Source: Dyadobacter sp. CY323
Lineage (GTDB): Bacteria > Bacteroidota > Bacteroidia > Cytophagales > Spirosomataceae
DNA: 64,000 nucleotides
Assembly: GCF_021390245.1 (NCBI RefSeq)
Contig: NZ_JAJUXH010000013.1
Coordinates: 179,026 to 243,025, forward strand
Direction: 5' to 3'
Shown here in pieces: positions 36,108-44,885 of this stretch (positions are counted from its first letter, which is position 1; each line of letters opens with the position of its first letter). Both the position numbers and the translations under genes were made by a program. The notes beneath the pieces are model-generated. The model had not been told where the DNA came from, did no database searches, and was given only the letters and a program-made list of their open reading frames with translations.

Positions 36108-37340
36108 TTACAACAAAACCGAGATCTCATCCTCAACTTCTTGTCGGCTCGCCTGATGGCGGATCGCCGCATTTCCTGCGTGCAAAATAAGAAGACCTCC
36201 CAATGCACAGAACGCCATCAGTCCAACCATCGGTATTGCGGTGTTGTTATGAAGAAGGCTCACGATTCCGGAGATGAGGGCACCGGCTCCCATACGCCAG
36301 CTGCCTAATAAAGCTGAGGCGCTGCCCGCATGTTTATGGAATGGTGCAAGCGACAATGCCGAAGTATTCGGGCCTGTCAGCCCCTGACCTGTCAGAAACA
36401 GAAACATCATCCCGATCAATGAGAATAAGTCAAACCAGTTATTATAAACCCCGACGATCAATGCGGTTCCGATAATGCTCTGGTAAAACAATGTTACCTT
36501 GATGATCTGCTCGCTGGTGTATTTCTTTAAAAGAAAGTGATTGAGCTGCGTAGACCCGATCATTGCAACCGCCAGAAAAGCGAATATCCATCCATATTGC
36601 TGTTCGGATACTTTGTAAATATTCATAAATACATCTGCGGACCCTGCGATATAGGCAAATGGGGCAGCTGTCGCGAGTCCGCCCGCAAGCGTATAAATGA
36701 GGAACTGCGGCTGACGGATCACTGTGGCATACCCTTTCAAAACCGCCTTCGGGCGTAGCGACACGGAATCATCGGCCTCGTGCCCGGTCGGCAGAAAAAA
36801 GTAAATAGCGCCAATAATTACGCTCACGATCCCGGCCAGAATGACAAATATCCACTGCCAGGCAATGGCTGAAGTAACGTAGCCCCCGACTGTGGGAGCA
36901 ATCATCGGCGAAACTGCGATCACCAGTGTGATCAGTGAAAACACTTCTGCACGCTTATCGGAAGGAAAAAGATCACTTACCAATGCCTGAGAGGCTACTA
37001 AACCGACACATCCTCCCATTGCCTGAAAGAACCGCATCACAATCAGCGCTTCCACGGAGGTAGTGAATGCACAACCAATGGAAGCAATTACATACAGAGC
37101 CAGGCCCACATAAAGCGGTTTCTTACGACCGAAGCGATCCAATAAAGGACCGTAAATGATTTGTCCGATGCAAATTCCGATCAGGTAACCGGTTAATGAA
37201 AGCTGAACTTGATCAATGGTCGTATGCAGGTCTTCTGCGATGCGCGGAAAACCCGGTAGATACATGTCAATGGAAAAAGGACTCACTGTGGCAAGCGATC
37301 CCAGAATGAGGATGATATATGTGTAGTGTCTGCGACTCAT
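36108..37340 (-). CDS. Bcr/CflA-type MFS efflux transporter
   Basis: A 410-residue inner-membrane protein with 12 segments. Motif A of drug:proton antiporters is seen as LIGICIGQIIYGPLLDRFGRKKPL, and the N-terminal FSIDMYLPGFPRI is typical for the Bcr/CflA group, which export bicyclomycin, chloramphenicol-like drugs or other small molecules. The C-terminal tail is cytoplasmic. It is convergent with the methyltransferase gene at a distance of three bases and has no regulator next to it. Drug specificity cannot be told. Confidence 0.9.
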   Translation of the reverse strand: MSRRHYTYIILILGSLATVSPFSIDMYLPGFPRIAEDLHTTIDQVQLSLTGYLIGICIGQIIYGPLLDRFGRKKPLYVGLALYVIASIGCAFTTSVEALIVMRFFQAMGGCVGLVASQALVSDLFPSDKRAEVFSLITLVIAVSPMIAPTVGGYVTSAIAWQWIFVILAGIVSVIIGAIYFFLPTGHEADDSVSLRPKAVLKGYATVIRQPQFLIYTLAGGLATAAPFAYIAGSADVFMNIYKVSEQQYGWIFAFLAVAMIGSTQLNHFLLKKYTSEQIIKVTLFYQSIIGTALIVGVYNNWFDLFSLIGMMFLFLTGQGLTGPNTSALSLAPFHKHAGSASALLGSWRMGAGALISGIVSLLHNNTAIPMVGLMAFCALGGLLILHAGNAAIRHQASRQEVEDEISVLL

Positions 37341-37410
37341 AATAATACAACGATTACAAGTCTAACGGCCGCTAAATATTAATAAGTTCCTATTTTTCGA
37401 TAAAAGCACT

Positions 37411-37441
37411 AAAAAAAACCGGCTCGCATTGAACCGGTTTT
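37411..37441 (-). terminator. terminator after the Lys-rich protein gene
   Basis: On the minus strand, AACCGGTTC pairs with GAGCCGGTT (nine pairs, one G-U) around a five-base loop and is followed by TTTTTTTT. A classic intrinsic terminator for the gene that ends at 37462. Confidence 0.85.
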
Positions 37442-37461
37442 GAAGTTTAAACAAATGCAGA

Positions 37462-37773
37462 TTACTTATTATCTGTTTTCTCCTTAATGTCTTCCTTAAT
37501 TTCTTTTGCTTCTTTCTTGGTAGCCTTATACGCCTTTTTCGTCCCTTTTTTTGTTTTATCGTAGGCTTTTTCTGTTCCATCGGCTACATTTTCAGCACCC
37601 TCTCTGGTTTTTTCGCCGACGACTTTGGCGTCTTTTTTCATTTCTTTTTTTGCCTTCCTGCCGGCTTCTTTTGTATCATCAACCGCTTTTTCCGTTTTCG
37701 TCCGTTCCTGATCCTGAGCAAAAGCCGCAGTTGACAATCCTATCATCGCAGCGAGAACAAATACTTTTTTCAT
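37462..37773 (-). CDS. small exported Lys-rich protein
   Basis: A 103-residue protein with a signal peptide MKKVFVLAAMIGLSTAAFAQ and a mature part made of helical repeats of Lys, Glu and Thr (KAVDDTKEAGRKAKKEMKKD, EKAYDKTKKGTKKAYK), like plant LEA or YtxH-type coiled stress proteins. The ATG at 37773 was chosen; a longer frame from TTG at 37845 lacks a plausible start. A strong terminator follows. Role in stress protection or envelope binding is inferred from composition only. Confidence 0.7.
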   Translation of the reverse strand: MKKVFVLAAMIGLSTAAFAQDQERTKTEKAVDDTKEAGRKAKKEMKKDAKVVGEKTREGAENVADGTEKAYDKTKKGTKKAYKATKKEAKEIKEDIKEKTDNK

Positions 37774-37856
37774 GATTTTCTGTTTTATTGAATAATGCCG
37801 GGACTTCAAGGCACCCGCCTCAAACCCGACACTGTATAACAACAAAAATCATTCCC

Positions 37857-38201
37857 TTAGGTAATCTCTAACACGATTTTCTCAATTTGATCCTTAATAA
37901 CGGGAATGATATTTCTCGCAACATCCCAGACGATATGATAGTTTACCCCTATATAATCATGTATCAAACGATCCCGCATTCCAGCCATATTTTTCCATGC
38001 AATGCCATTCCAACGTAACTTGACATCGACCGGGATTTGCTTCGTGGCTTCTCCAATAATTTCCAGACTCCGCACAATTGCCCGCTTATGCGTTTCATCC
38101 GTCAAAAAGTGTTCTTTCGAATAGTCGGTCGTGATCACCGAAGTTATGTACTCACACTCAATTAATATGTGGCGCAGGTATTCGATATAATCCTTAGACA
38201 T
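37857..38201 (-). CDS. hepT: HepT-like HEPN toxin
   Basis: A 114-residue HEPN-domain protein (DUF86). The RNase motif RxxxxHxY is seen as RDRLIHDYIGVNY near residue 76; the Tyr is the residue the partner nucleotidyltransferase can AMPylate in the characterised Shewanella pair. The helix LRWNGIAWKNMAGM precedes it. It is the second gene of a two-gene operon and overlaps the MntA gene by eight bases. No sign of decay; likely a tRNA-cutting or mRNA-cutting toxin held in check by the partner. Confidence 0.88.
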   Translation of the reverse strand: MSKDYIEYLRHILIECEYITSVITTDYSKEHFLTDETHKRAIVRSLEIIGEATKQIPVDVKLRWNGIAWKNMAGMRDRLIHDYIGVNYHIVWDVARNIIPVIKDQIEKIVLEIT

Positions 38202-38490
38202 ATTCTACGTCTTTCAGGATGTGCGGACCAATAAACGGGCTTAGACCTTTAACCGAAACGATGTCAACATTATATCCCTGGAAAACAGACTCAAGTAATT
38301 GACATGCCTCAATGAAATTGATATAAGTCTCCTTGTCATTTTCAAAATCGATAAGAATGTCAATATCGCTTCCCTCCTTCATATCATTCCGACAAGCCGA
38401 ACCAAACAAGCCTAATCTATTGATACCGAATGTGCGGAGTCGAGACTTTGAAGAGGCTAGCCGATCTTTTATCGCGTTTTTTTGAAGCAT
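38194..38490 (-). CDS. mntA: MntA-like nucleotidyltransferase antitoxin
   Basis: A 98-residue minimal nucleotidyltransferase. The GSx10DxD motif is complete in GLFGSACRNDMKEGSDIDILIDF. It adds AMP groups to the HepT Tyr in studied pairs. Overlap of eight bases with hepT couples translation. It lies upstream of the pair and is preceded by the terminator of the pyrophosphatase gene, so the pair has its own promoter. Confidence 0.88.
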   Translation of the reverse strand: MLQKNAIKDRLASSKSRLRTFGINRLGLFGSACRNDMKEGSDIDILIDFENDKETYINFIEACQLLESVFQGYNVDIVSVKGLSPFIGPHILKDVEYV

Positions 38491-38540
38491 TGTTATGGCG
38501 GTGTTTGTCTGTAAAAATAAGAATTTCCAAGTCTTAAAAA

Positions 38541-38570
38541 TAAAAAATGCCCGACCGAAAGCGGCCGGGC
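38541..38570 (-). terminator. terminator of the pyrophosphatase gene
   Basis: Stem GCCCGGCCG / CGGTCGGGC read on the minus strand, followed by ATTTTTTATTTTTAAG, 24 bases after the stop codon. Strong intrinsic terminator. Confidence 0.88.
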
Positions 38571-38593
38571 AAAGTAATATGTAGCCTCAATGT

Positions 38594-40813
38594 CTATTTT
38601 GGCAATTGGGCCGCGTGATATGTGATGACTGATCCGGCTTCCTTTTCCGAAGCTTTCACAACTTTTGGAATAACTTTCCCACCCATCCCATGCAACTCCC
38701 CCTTGTTCACGGCAATATGCGGCGCAATGACCAGAGAGACAATGGACATCAGTTTGATCAGAATGTTCATAGATGGACCCGAGGTGTCTTTGAATGGATC
38801 TCCAACCGTATCTCCGGTTACAGCAGCCTTGTGTGGCTCTGACTTTTTATAGAAAGTCTCTCCATTAATTACTGCACCTTTTTCAAACGACTTTTTCGCG
38901 TTATCCCAGGCACCACCTGCATTGTTCTGGAAAATACCCATTAAAACTCCTGAAACGGTTACACCCGCCAGTGTTCCGCCGAGTACTTCCGGCCCAAAAA
39001 GAAACCCGACAAGTACCGGAACGATCAATGCGATCAGACCGGGGGCGACCATTTCACGGATCGAGGCCTGCGTAGAAATTGCCACGCATTTATCATATTC
39101 CGGCTTGGCTGTACCTTCCATGATCCCCGGGATCTCGCGGAACTGACGCCGCACTTCTTCCACCATTTTCATCGCCGCCCGACCTACTGCCGCAATGGCG
39201 AGTGATGAGAAGATGAACGGGATCATTGCACCCACGAACAATCCCGCCAGCACATTGGCTTTATAAATATCAATGGAGTTGATGCCCGCCACACCACAAA
39301 ATGCAGCAAAAAGCGCAAGTGAGGTAAGTGCTGCCGAAGCAATCGCAAAACCTTTCCCCGTTGCCGCGGTAGTGTTACCCACTGCATCCAGAATGTCCGT
39401 ACGGCCGCGTACCTCTTCCGGTAAATGCGCCATTTCAGCAATCCCACCGGCATTATCGGCGATTGGACCAAAAGCATCGATCGCCAGCTGCATGGCTGTT
39501 GTTGCCATCATCCCGGCGGCGGCAATGGCCACCCCATATAAACCCGCAAATTCGTAACTAATGAAAATACCCGCTGCCAGAACGAGTGTTGGAATGACGG
39601 TAGATTCCATCCCCACAGAAAGCCCGCCGATGATGTTGGTAGCATGGCCGGTCGAAGATTGGTTTACGATAGACTGCACCGGACGCTTGCCCATGGCAGT
39701 GTAATATTCCGTCACTGTGGACATTATCGCACCGACAACCGAGCCGAGTAATATTGCCAGGTACACATCCATGGCATCAAAATCCACACCACGGATCGTC
39801 AGATTTCCTTCGGGTAACATCCAGATGGTGAGAGGATAACTCACAATCAGCACAATAATGATCGACCCCCAGTTACCGCGGTTCAATGCACCCTGCACAT
39901 TACCGTTGTCGTCGCCGACACGAACCAGTAACATGCCGATGATGGAAGCGATCAAACCCATTCCAGCGATTACCATCGGTAAAAGGATCGGTGCAATGCC
40001 GCCAAAGTTATCCGTTCCCTGCGCCACGATTTCCCGTCCGAGTACCATCGTCGCGAGGATTGTTGCTACATAAGAACCGAACAAATCGGCCCCCATACCA
40101 GCCACGTCGCCCACATTATCACCTACGTTATCAGCAATGGTAGCAGGGTTACGGGGATCATCTTCGGGAATTCCTGCCTCTACTTTACCTACCAGATCGG
40201 CGCCGACGTCGGCGGCCTTTGTGTAAATTCCACCACCTACCCGAGCGAATAAGGCAATGGACTCAGCACCCAAGGAAAACCCGGCAAGCACTTCAAGCAC
40301 CTTTTCCATCGCCAGCCCATTCACATCCGTGGAATCTCCCACGAAAACGGAATATAGTATAATAAACAAGCCTCCCAGACCGATTACCGCTAGACTTGCC
40401 ACCCCGATTCCCATTACAGAACCACCCGTGAAAGAAACTTCCAATGCCTTGGTAAGACTGGTGCGTGCAGCCTGTGTCGTACGCACATTAGACTTGGTAG
40501 CAATGTTCATCCCGATGTAGCCGGCGAATGCGGAAACGAATGCGCCGATCAGAAATGATATACCAATAAAGGCACTTGAGTTTTCCACCAAAGTGCCCGA
40601 ATAACCTAATAAAATACTGACTATTATACCAAATACAATGAGAACGCGCCATTCGGCTTTCAGGAATGCGAGCGCGCCGTCAGCGATCGCGTCGGAAATC
40701 TCTTTCATTTCCGGACTTCCGGCATCCTGGCGAACAACCCACCCTCGTTTAAAGAACATAACCAGCAAGCCGATAACACCCAGCGCCGGTACTAAATAGG
40801 TAATGTAACTCAT
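38594..40813 (-). CDS. hppA: membrane ion-pumping pyrophosphatase, K+-dependent type
   Basis: A 739-residue, 16-segment protein that couples PPi hydrolysis to export of H+ or Na+. The pyrophosphate-binding core is intact: [51 protein letters not shown], and the second site [15 protein letters not shown]. At the K+-dependence site the sequence is [10 protein letters not shown], with Ala where K+-independent enzymes have Lys, so it should need K+. H+ or Na+ cannot be told from this alone; Na+-pumping is frequent among K+-dependent forms. A promoter (40853-40882) and terminator frame a single-gene unit. Confidence 0.95.
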   Translation of the reverse strand: MSYITYLVPALGVIGLLVMFFKRGWVVRQDAGSPEMKEISDAIADGALAFLKAEWRVLIVFGIIVSILLGYSGTLVENSSAFIGISFLIGAFVSAFAGYIGMNIATKSNVRTTQAARTSLTKALEVSFTGGSVMGIGVASLAVIGLGGLFIILYSVFVGDSTDVNGLAMEKVLEVLAGFSLGAESIALFARVGGGIYTKAADVGADLVGKVEAGIPEDDPRNPATIADNVGDNVGDVAGMGADLFGSYVATILATMVLGREIVAQGTDNFGGIAPILLPMVIAGMGLIASIIGMLLVRVGDDNGNVQGALNRGNWGSIIIVLIVSYPLTIWMLPEGNLTIRGVDFDAMDVYLAILLGSVVGAIMSTVTEYYTAMGKRPVQSIVNQSSTGHATNIIGGLSVGMESTVIPTLVLAAGIFISYEFAGLYGVAIAAAGMMATTAMQLAIDAFGPIADNAGGIAEMAHLPEEVRGRTDILDAVGNTTAATGKGFAIASAALTSLALFAAFCGVAGINSIDIYKANVLAGLFVGAMIPFIFSSLAIAAVGRAAMKMVEEVRRQFREIPGIMEGTAKPEYDKCVAISTQASIREMVAPGLIALIVPVLVGFLFGPEVLGGTLAGVTVSGVLMGIFQNNAGGAWDNAKKSFEKGAVINGETFYKKSEPHKAAVTGDTVGDPFKDTSGPSMNILIKLMSIVSLVIAPHIAVNKGELHGMGGKVIPKVVKASEKEAGSVITYHAAQLPK

Positions 40814-40852
40814 GCGTTTTAAAGTATTTGGTTAAAAGGTTTTATAATCCCG

Positions 40853-40882
40853 TAAATATAGAGAATGAGACCTCATAACAAA
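40853..40882 (-). promoter_or_regulatory. promoter of hppA
   Basis: Read on the minus strand: TTTG (40879-40882) - 18 bases - TATATTTA (40853-40860), 39 bases before the ATG. Same spacing and near-identical hexamer as the promoter of the HAD gene at 12631. Confidence 0.5.
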
Positions 40883-40939
40883 ACCGCAAAAGCCTTATTT
40901 TTGAGCAATTCGTATGAATTTTATAAGTTTTTGGAGACG

Positions 40940-42109
40940 TCAATCCGCGCGACGCCCGGATCGAACAAGAGAAAGGATCAGGTAACTGAGCACAAAACCG
41001 AGTGCTCCCATTGCAATGGCAAGCAAAGTTGCACCTAAAAAATACTGTACAAAATTGACATGGATCGATTCGAGTGTCAGATCTTCCACGGAGGTTAGCT
41101 GCACGCCGTTCTTATAAAATATCCCACCGAACTTGTAGCTTCCGAAGATGATCAATGGGATGAAAGGCGGGATGCTGATGTTTGCCGCCGTCAGGAAAAG
41201 CACTTTGTTCATCCGAAAATAAATGGAAAGCGGAATACCCACCAGCAACTGAAAGCCCCAGATTGGCAGGATCCCCATAAAAAAGCCGAAACCAATGGAC
41301 CTGGCTTTGCTTAAATTGGACTCATCTGGTTTAACCGCCTCATCTTTGATTATTTTCCATAACCCTTTTTTCCGAAGTTCGATCCAGAGTCTTTTTGGTA
41401 AATAATAAAGCAATGTGAGGATTACGAGCCAGGTATTAAGAATGCTGATCCTCGTAAAATCACGCCAGGGACGGAAATGCGTTACGCGTTCGTCTTTGTC
41501 GTAAATGACATTGATGTTCACGGGAAGAATTGGCACATTTTTCCAGGCCAGTTTAACAATGACCTCGATCTCCGTTTCGAATTTGGTTGAAAACAGTTTG
41601 GTGGTTTTCAACGATTTTAGCGGGTATAACCTGAATCCCGTTTGAGTGTCGGGTAGCGTGAGGCCGGTTTCGAATGTAAACCAGAAGTTGGAAAATTTAT
41701 TTCCGAATGAGCTTTTACCAGGCACACCTTCCTGCTCCATATTACGCGAACCCATGAGCAATGCGCCGGGATTCCGGTATGCTTCTTCGATGAAAACCGG
41801 TATGTCGGAGGCTAAATGCTGCCCGTCCGAATCGATGGTGATCGCGTTTTTATAACCCAGCCGGATCGCTTCCTTAAAACCTCTCCTGAGCGAGTAGCCT
41901 TTTCCTCGATTGGAATTATTATTGAGTACGTTAAGCTTGGCCCCATACCTGGCTAGTATGTATATCGTCTGATCGGTGGAACCGTCATTCACCACGATAA
42001 TGGCTTGCTTTCCTGAGTACTCCAGTACACCGTCTATTACTCTGCGGAGTGTCTTTTCATTGTTATAGGTAGGGATTATAATGCAGCAATCGATGTCAGA
42101 AAGGGTCAT
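40940..42109 (-). CDS. family 2 glycosyltransferase fused to DUF2062 (pigment locus)
   Basis: A 389-residue membrane-bound protein. Residues 1-230 are a GT2 domain with IPTYNNEKTLRRVIDG, VVNDGSTDQ and the metal-site DSDGQHLASD; residues about 265-380 are DUF2062 with hydrophobic segments (GFFMGILPIWGFQLLVG). It is the last gene of the left-going pigment operon and such fused transferases are seen in other aryl-polyene loci. It could glycosylate the head group or a lipid carrier; the donor is unknown. The gap to the preceding gene is 59 bases. Confidence 0.88.
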   Translation of the reverse strand: MTLSDIDCCIIIPTYNNEKTLRRVIDGVLEYSGKQAIIVVNDGSTDQTIYILARYGAKLNVLNNNSNRGKGYSLRRGFKEAIRLGYKNAITIDSDGQHLASDIPVFIEEAYRNPGALLMGSRNMEQEGVPGKSSFGNKFSNFWFTFETGLTLPDTQTGFRLYPLKSLKTTKLFSTKFETEIEVIVKLAWKNVPILPVNINVIYDKDERVTHFRPWRDFTRISILNTWLVILTLLYYLPKRLWIELRKKGLWKIIKDEAVKPDESNLSKARSIGFGFFMGILPIWGFQLLVGIPLSIYFRMNKVLFLTAANISIPPFIPLIIFGSYKFGGIFYKNGVQLTSVEDLTLESIHVNFVQYFLGATLLAIAMGALGFVLSYLILSLVRSGRRAD

Positions 42110-42168
42110 CTTACTTGGCTAATGGATTTTAACATGTATCGCTCGCTGAGTATCTGCAAAAACGCTGA

Positions 42169-42546
42169 TCAGATGTAAGTGACCTGCGCTTTGAAAAATG
42201 TACTTTCACCCCACCTACCCATTGCATTTACCTCGATCACTTCATTTTCTTTTATTACAAACTCAATGATAAAACGAGGCGTTTTTTCCGGATTCAGCAC
42301 TTCCAGAAATTTACACGAACGGATGGTTTTTACCTTTAAATCTCTCTGTAAATGCTGTTCCGCTACTTTTTTCACCATTTGCAGCTGAATCACACCCGGC
42401 GTCACCGGCAGGTTAGGGAAATGACCTTTATAAATAGCGTTTGTTGCATCCAGGCTCACTTCTGCCACAAACTTGTCCCCTTCCGCATTCAAACTGTGGA
42501 TCGAAAAGATCTGCTTTTTTGACATCTGTTCAGGTAGTATACTCAC
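42169..42546 (-). CDS. FabZ-like hotdog dehydratase (pigment locus)
   Basis: A 125-residue single hotdog protein similar to 3-hydroxyacyl-ACP dehydratases. The conserved GHFPNLPVTPGVIQLQMV contains the catalytic His; the partner Glu of FabZ is Gln here (LQMV), so activity may be changed or it may act as a partner subunit of another dehydratase. It starts at the ATG whose bases overlap the stop of the LolA-like gene (ATGA, four bases). In aryl-polyene loci such proteins work on the growing polyene together with a second hotdog protein. Confidence 0.8.
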   Translation of the reverse strand: MSILPEQMSKKQIFSIHSLNAEGDKFVAEVSLDATNAIYKGHFPNLPVTPGVIQLQMVKKVAEQHLQRDLKVKTIRSCKFLEVLNPEKTPRFIIEFVIKENEVIEVNAMGRWGESTFFKAQVTYI

Positions 42547-43175
42547 AAATTCAAGAAAAGGGTATCGTTGACAGGCTGATTAAATTTTTCGTTCTGGAAT
42601 TTCATGATGTTTTTATCCCCTCCTTTTTCAAAAAAGGTCAGCTCTTTTAGTCGTAATGTGCTTTTTGAGAAGTTCAAATTTATTTTTGAATAGATGTTCT
42701 TCAATCGTTTGCTGACAGGTGTCAAAACGACGGAGTAGTGTTCGTCACTTTCCAGACAAGTGAGGCCAAAAGCCTTGTTTTGCTGGAAATCGCCATTGAC
42801 CAATCCGATCATTAACTCCTTGATTTGCGCAGCCATTCTTCCCGCCTGCCCTACGTTTTTCTCCTTTCCAGCTTCCTGAACGCGTAATCTATCACCGTTA
42901 ATTAAAATCACATAGCTCGAAGGCACTTTTTGCTCCCAACGCATTTTATCTTTTTGTTTGTAATAAAAAATGCCGGAAGACCGCTCGGGTTCTTTCAAAA
43001 CCGCCAGATATTTCTCTTCCGAAAATGAAGCCTGAATGGAGGAAGTGGATTGTGACGTTTTTCTGAGTTCGGCCAGCACCTTTTCCGGATTGCTGACAGG
43101 CTTGAAGGATTGAGCGGAAACGGAAGTTGAAATCAGGCAGCACAAAAGCACGATTTCTGGTCTAATTATGATCAT
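42543..43175 (-). CDS. LolA-like lipoprotein carrier (pigment locus)
   Basis: A 210-residue periplasmic protein with signal peptide (VLLCCLISTSVSAQS) and the beta-barrel of LolA, which chaperones lipids across the periplasm. Typical elements: IQASFSEEKYLAVLKEPERSSGIFYYKQKDKMRWE. In aryl-polyene loci a dedicated LolA works with the MMPL exporter to carry the acylated pigment to the outer membrane. It overlaps the deacetylase gene by 14 bases on one side and the dehydratase by four on the other. Confidence 0.82.
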   Translation of the reverse strand: MIIIRPEIVLLCCLISTSVSAQSFKPVSNPEKVLAELRKTSQSTSSIQASFSEEKYLAVLKEPERSSGIFYYKQKDKMRWEQKVPSSYVILINGDRLRVQEAGKEKNVGQAGRMAAQIKELMIGLVNGDFQQNKAFGLTCLESDEHYSVVLTPVSKRLKNIYSKINLNFSKSTLRLKELTFFEKGGDKNIMKFQNEKFNQPVNDTLFLNL

Positions 43176-43932
43176 ACGGTTCTTTTTGAATGAGGTCAGA
43201 CAGCGGTACGATCTTAATCCCTTTTTGAAGACAATGCTCGATCAGATCATCGAGCGCGTCGGCTGTGGGCCGCAGGTTATCGTGTAACAAAATAATGTCC
43301 CTGGCTTTTAAACGGGTAATGACGTTGTTAATAATCTGGTATTTATTCTTGGCACGCGTATCCATGCTGCGCAGCGACCATCCGATGGAATTCAATTGCA
43401 ACTGAGATAAAACACCGGCATACCTCGGATTGGTTACTCCAAATGGCGGTCGAAAGAAAACCGGCGTTTTACCTATGATATCCCTGATCACTTCATTGCA
43501 ATGCGCAAGGTCGTTTTTCAATTTTTGTGTTGAGAAAAAACCGATCAGATAGTGGTGGGTAAATGAATGATTTCCAACGATATGCCCCTCATCCTGAATC
43601 TGCTGCACTAAGCCAGGATATGCGGCCGCTTTTTTGCCGATCACAAAAAACGTCGCCTTGATGTTTTTTTCTCTCAACGTAGCCAGTATCCTGGGTGTGG
43701 TTTCGGGATCCGGGCCATCGTCGAAGGTCAATGCAACCGATTTCCTTTTCCCATAATTAATGGAGGTGAGAAAATAATTTGACTGGATTTTAGCTGATCC
43801 ATAGGCAGTTAACGCAAGATATAGCAATGCAATCGCAGAGAGTACGTACTCGACGAAGCCCGTTTCCCAAAATACGATCCCGCTCAACGCAAAGATGGTA
43901 ATCGCAATAAATGTGACGATGTTATGCTTCAA
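43162..43932 (-). CDS. polysaccharide deacetylase family protein (pigment locus)
   Basis: A 256-residue membrane-anchored protein with a NodB homology domain. The zinc site is seen as TFDDGPDPETTPRI and GNHSFTHHYL, with the later FFRPPFGVTN and LHDN motifs. Two hydrophobic segments at the start (IVTFIAITIFALSGIVFWETGF and VEYVLSAIALLYLALTAY) anchor it. Such genes occur in flexirubin and aryl-polyene clusters; a role in head-group or lipid processing is inferred. Overlaps with both neighbours show one operon. Confidence 0.85.
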   Translation of the reverse strand: MKHNIVTFIAITIFALSGIVFWETGFVEYVLSAIALLYLALTAYGSAKIQSNYFLTSINYGKRKSVALTFDDGPDPETTPRILATLREKNIKATFFVIGKKAAAYPGLVQQIQDEGHIVGNHSFTHHYLIGFFSTQKLKNDLAHCNEVIRDIIGKTPVFFRPPFGVTNPRYAGVLSQLQLNSIGWSLRSMDTRAKNKYQIINNVITRLKARDIILLHDNLRPTADALDDLIEHCLQKGIKIVPLSDLIQKEPYDHN

Positions 43933-44875
43933 CGGGCTGGACGAGTGTTAATCCTAAGTGATGAGGTACCAATGCATTATAGATCAAAATGTTCCCGACG
44001 GACTTATCATGCTGGATCCGGTCGGCGGCAATATGCAATGCGAACGCCGAAGCTGACGGATAAAGACCCGAATATGCCAGATAATCCACACATTTGCTTT
44101 TATCAATGCCAAGTTTCAAAAAAATTTCAAAATTTGACTTCGAATATCCGGCATATAAAATCAGATCTATATCAGCTGCATTCAATTCATTTTCAGCAAG
44201 GAATGAAATAATTTCAGCTTCCGTATCATCGACAAGCCCGACGGATCTGCAATCTTTAATTGCAGCGGCGCTCGTATCCGTTTTTTGATTTGATATAACA
44301 AAAAAAGAAGCTCCGGAAGTCAGGTACTGCCCATCAAAAGCTGCAAGATTTTCTGAAACCTGGGTCAGGAATTCAATGTACTCGTCCGCCGCACCTACCA
44401 GAACATGTTGCTGACCTTCCATTAACAAAAGCATCGCATCCTGTAATGCATTTTCAAAGGAAAGCGTATTCTGAGTGTGGGTCATGTTGTACCCGTGGTT
44501 ACCAATGCTTAATGAAATCTGCCCCGCCATGGTATTGTGTGTGGACTGGATAAACGAAGTGGGTGGCAGCAGACCTTCTATGGTAATCGAATTGGTGAGA
44601 AACTTTTCGGTATCCTGTAAGCAGCCCAGACCTGTTCCGACAACGATGGCATCCGGCTGATCAATTCCTGCCTGGTTCAGACAATCTTTCGAGCAAGCGA
44701 CAGACATTCTCAGGATTTTGCTCATTCTGCGTAATAATCCTGCGTCGATATACCCTTTATAATCCGGCGTAATTAATACGGAATCCGCCAGCAGCGGCTC
44801 GATCACACCCGAAAATCCTGCATTTTGAAATGCGGGTTGATGGGAAATGGTCGATGATGCAGAAATGTAAAACAC
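43922..44875 (-). CDS. ketosynthase-like protein lacking the active Cys, chain-length-factor type
   Basis: Taken from the GTG at 44875 (317 residues, starting FYISASSTI), because this start aligns with the paralogue at 60549-61592 and leaves ten bases after the upstream stop; an ATG 81 bases earlier would overlap that gene. The fold is a beta-ketoacyl synthase N-terminal half (VVGTGLGCLQDTEKF, TSFIQSTHNTMAGQ). At the position of the catalytic Cys there is Thr in THTQNTLSF by ungapped comparison with the active KS next to it, so it cannot condense. It most likely pairs with a KS as a chain-length factor. Confidence 0.82.
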   Translation of the reverse strand: MFYISASSTISHQPAFQNAGFSGVIEPLLADSVLITPDYKGYIDAGLLRRMSKILRMSVACSKDCLNQAGIDQPDAIVVGTGLGCLQDTEKFLTNSITIEGLLPPTSFIQSTHNTMAGQISLSIGNHGYNMTHTQNTLSFENALQDAMLLLMEGQQHVLVGAADEYIEFLTQVSENLAAFDGQYLTSGASFFVISNQKTDTSAAAIKDCRSVGLVDDTEAEIISFLAENELNAADIDLILYAGYSKSNFEIFLKLGIDKSKCVDYLAYSGLYPSASAFALHIAADRIQHDKSVGNILIYNALVPHHLGLTLVQPVEA

Positions 44876-44885
44876 GTACTTGCTA

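Noticed and set aside
43922..44875. Classical Gln-for-Cys substitution of polyketide chain-length factors
   Set aside because: A Gln is near, but ungapped alignment puts it two residues before the Cys position, which is Thr.
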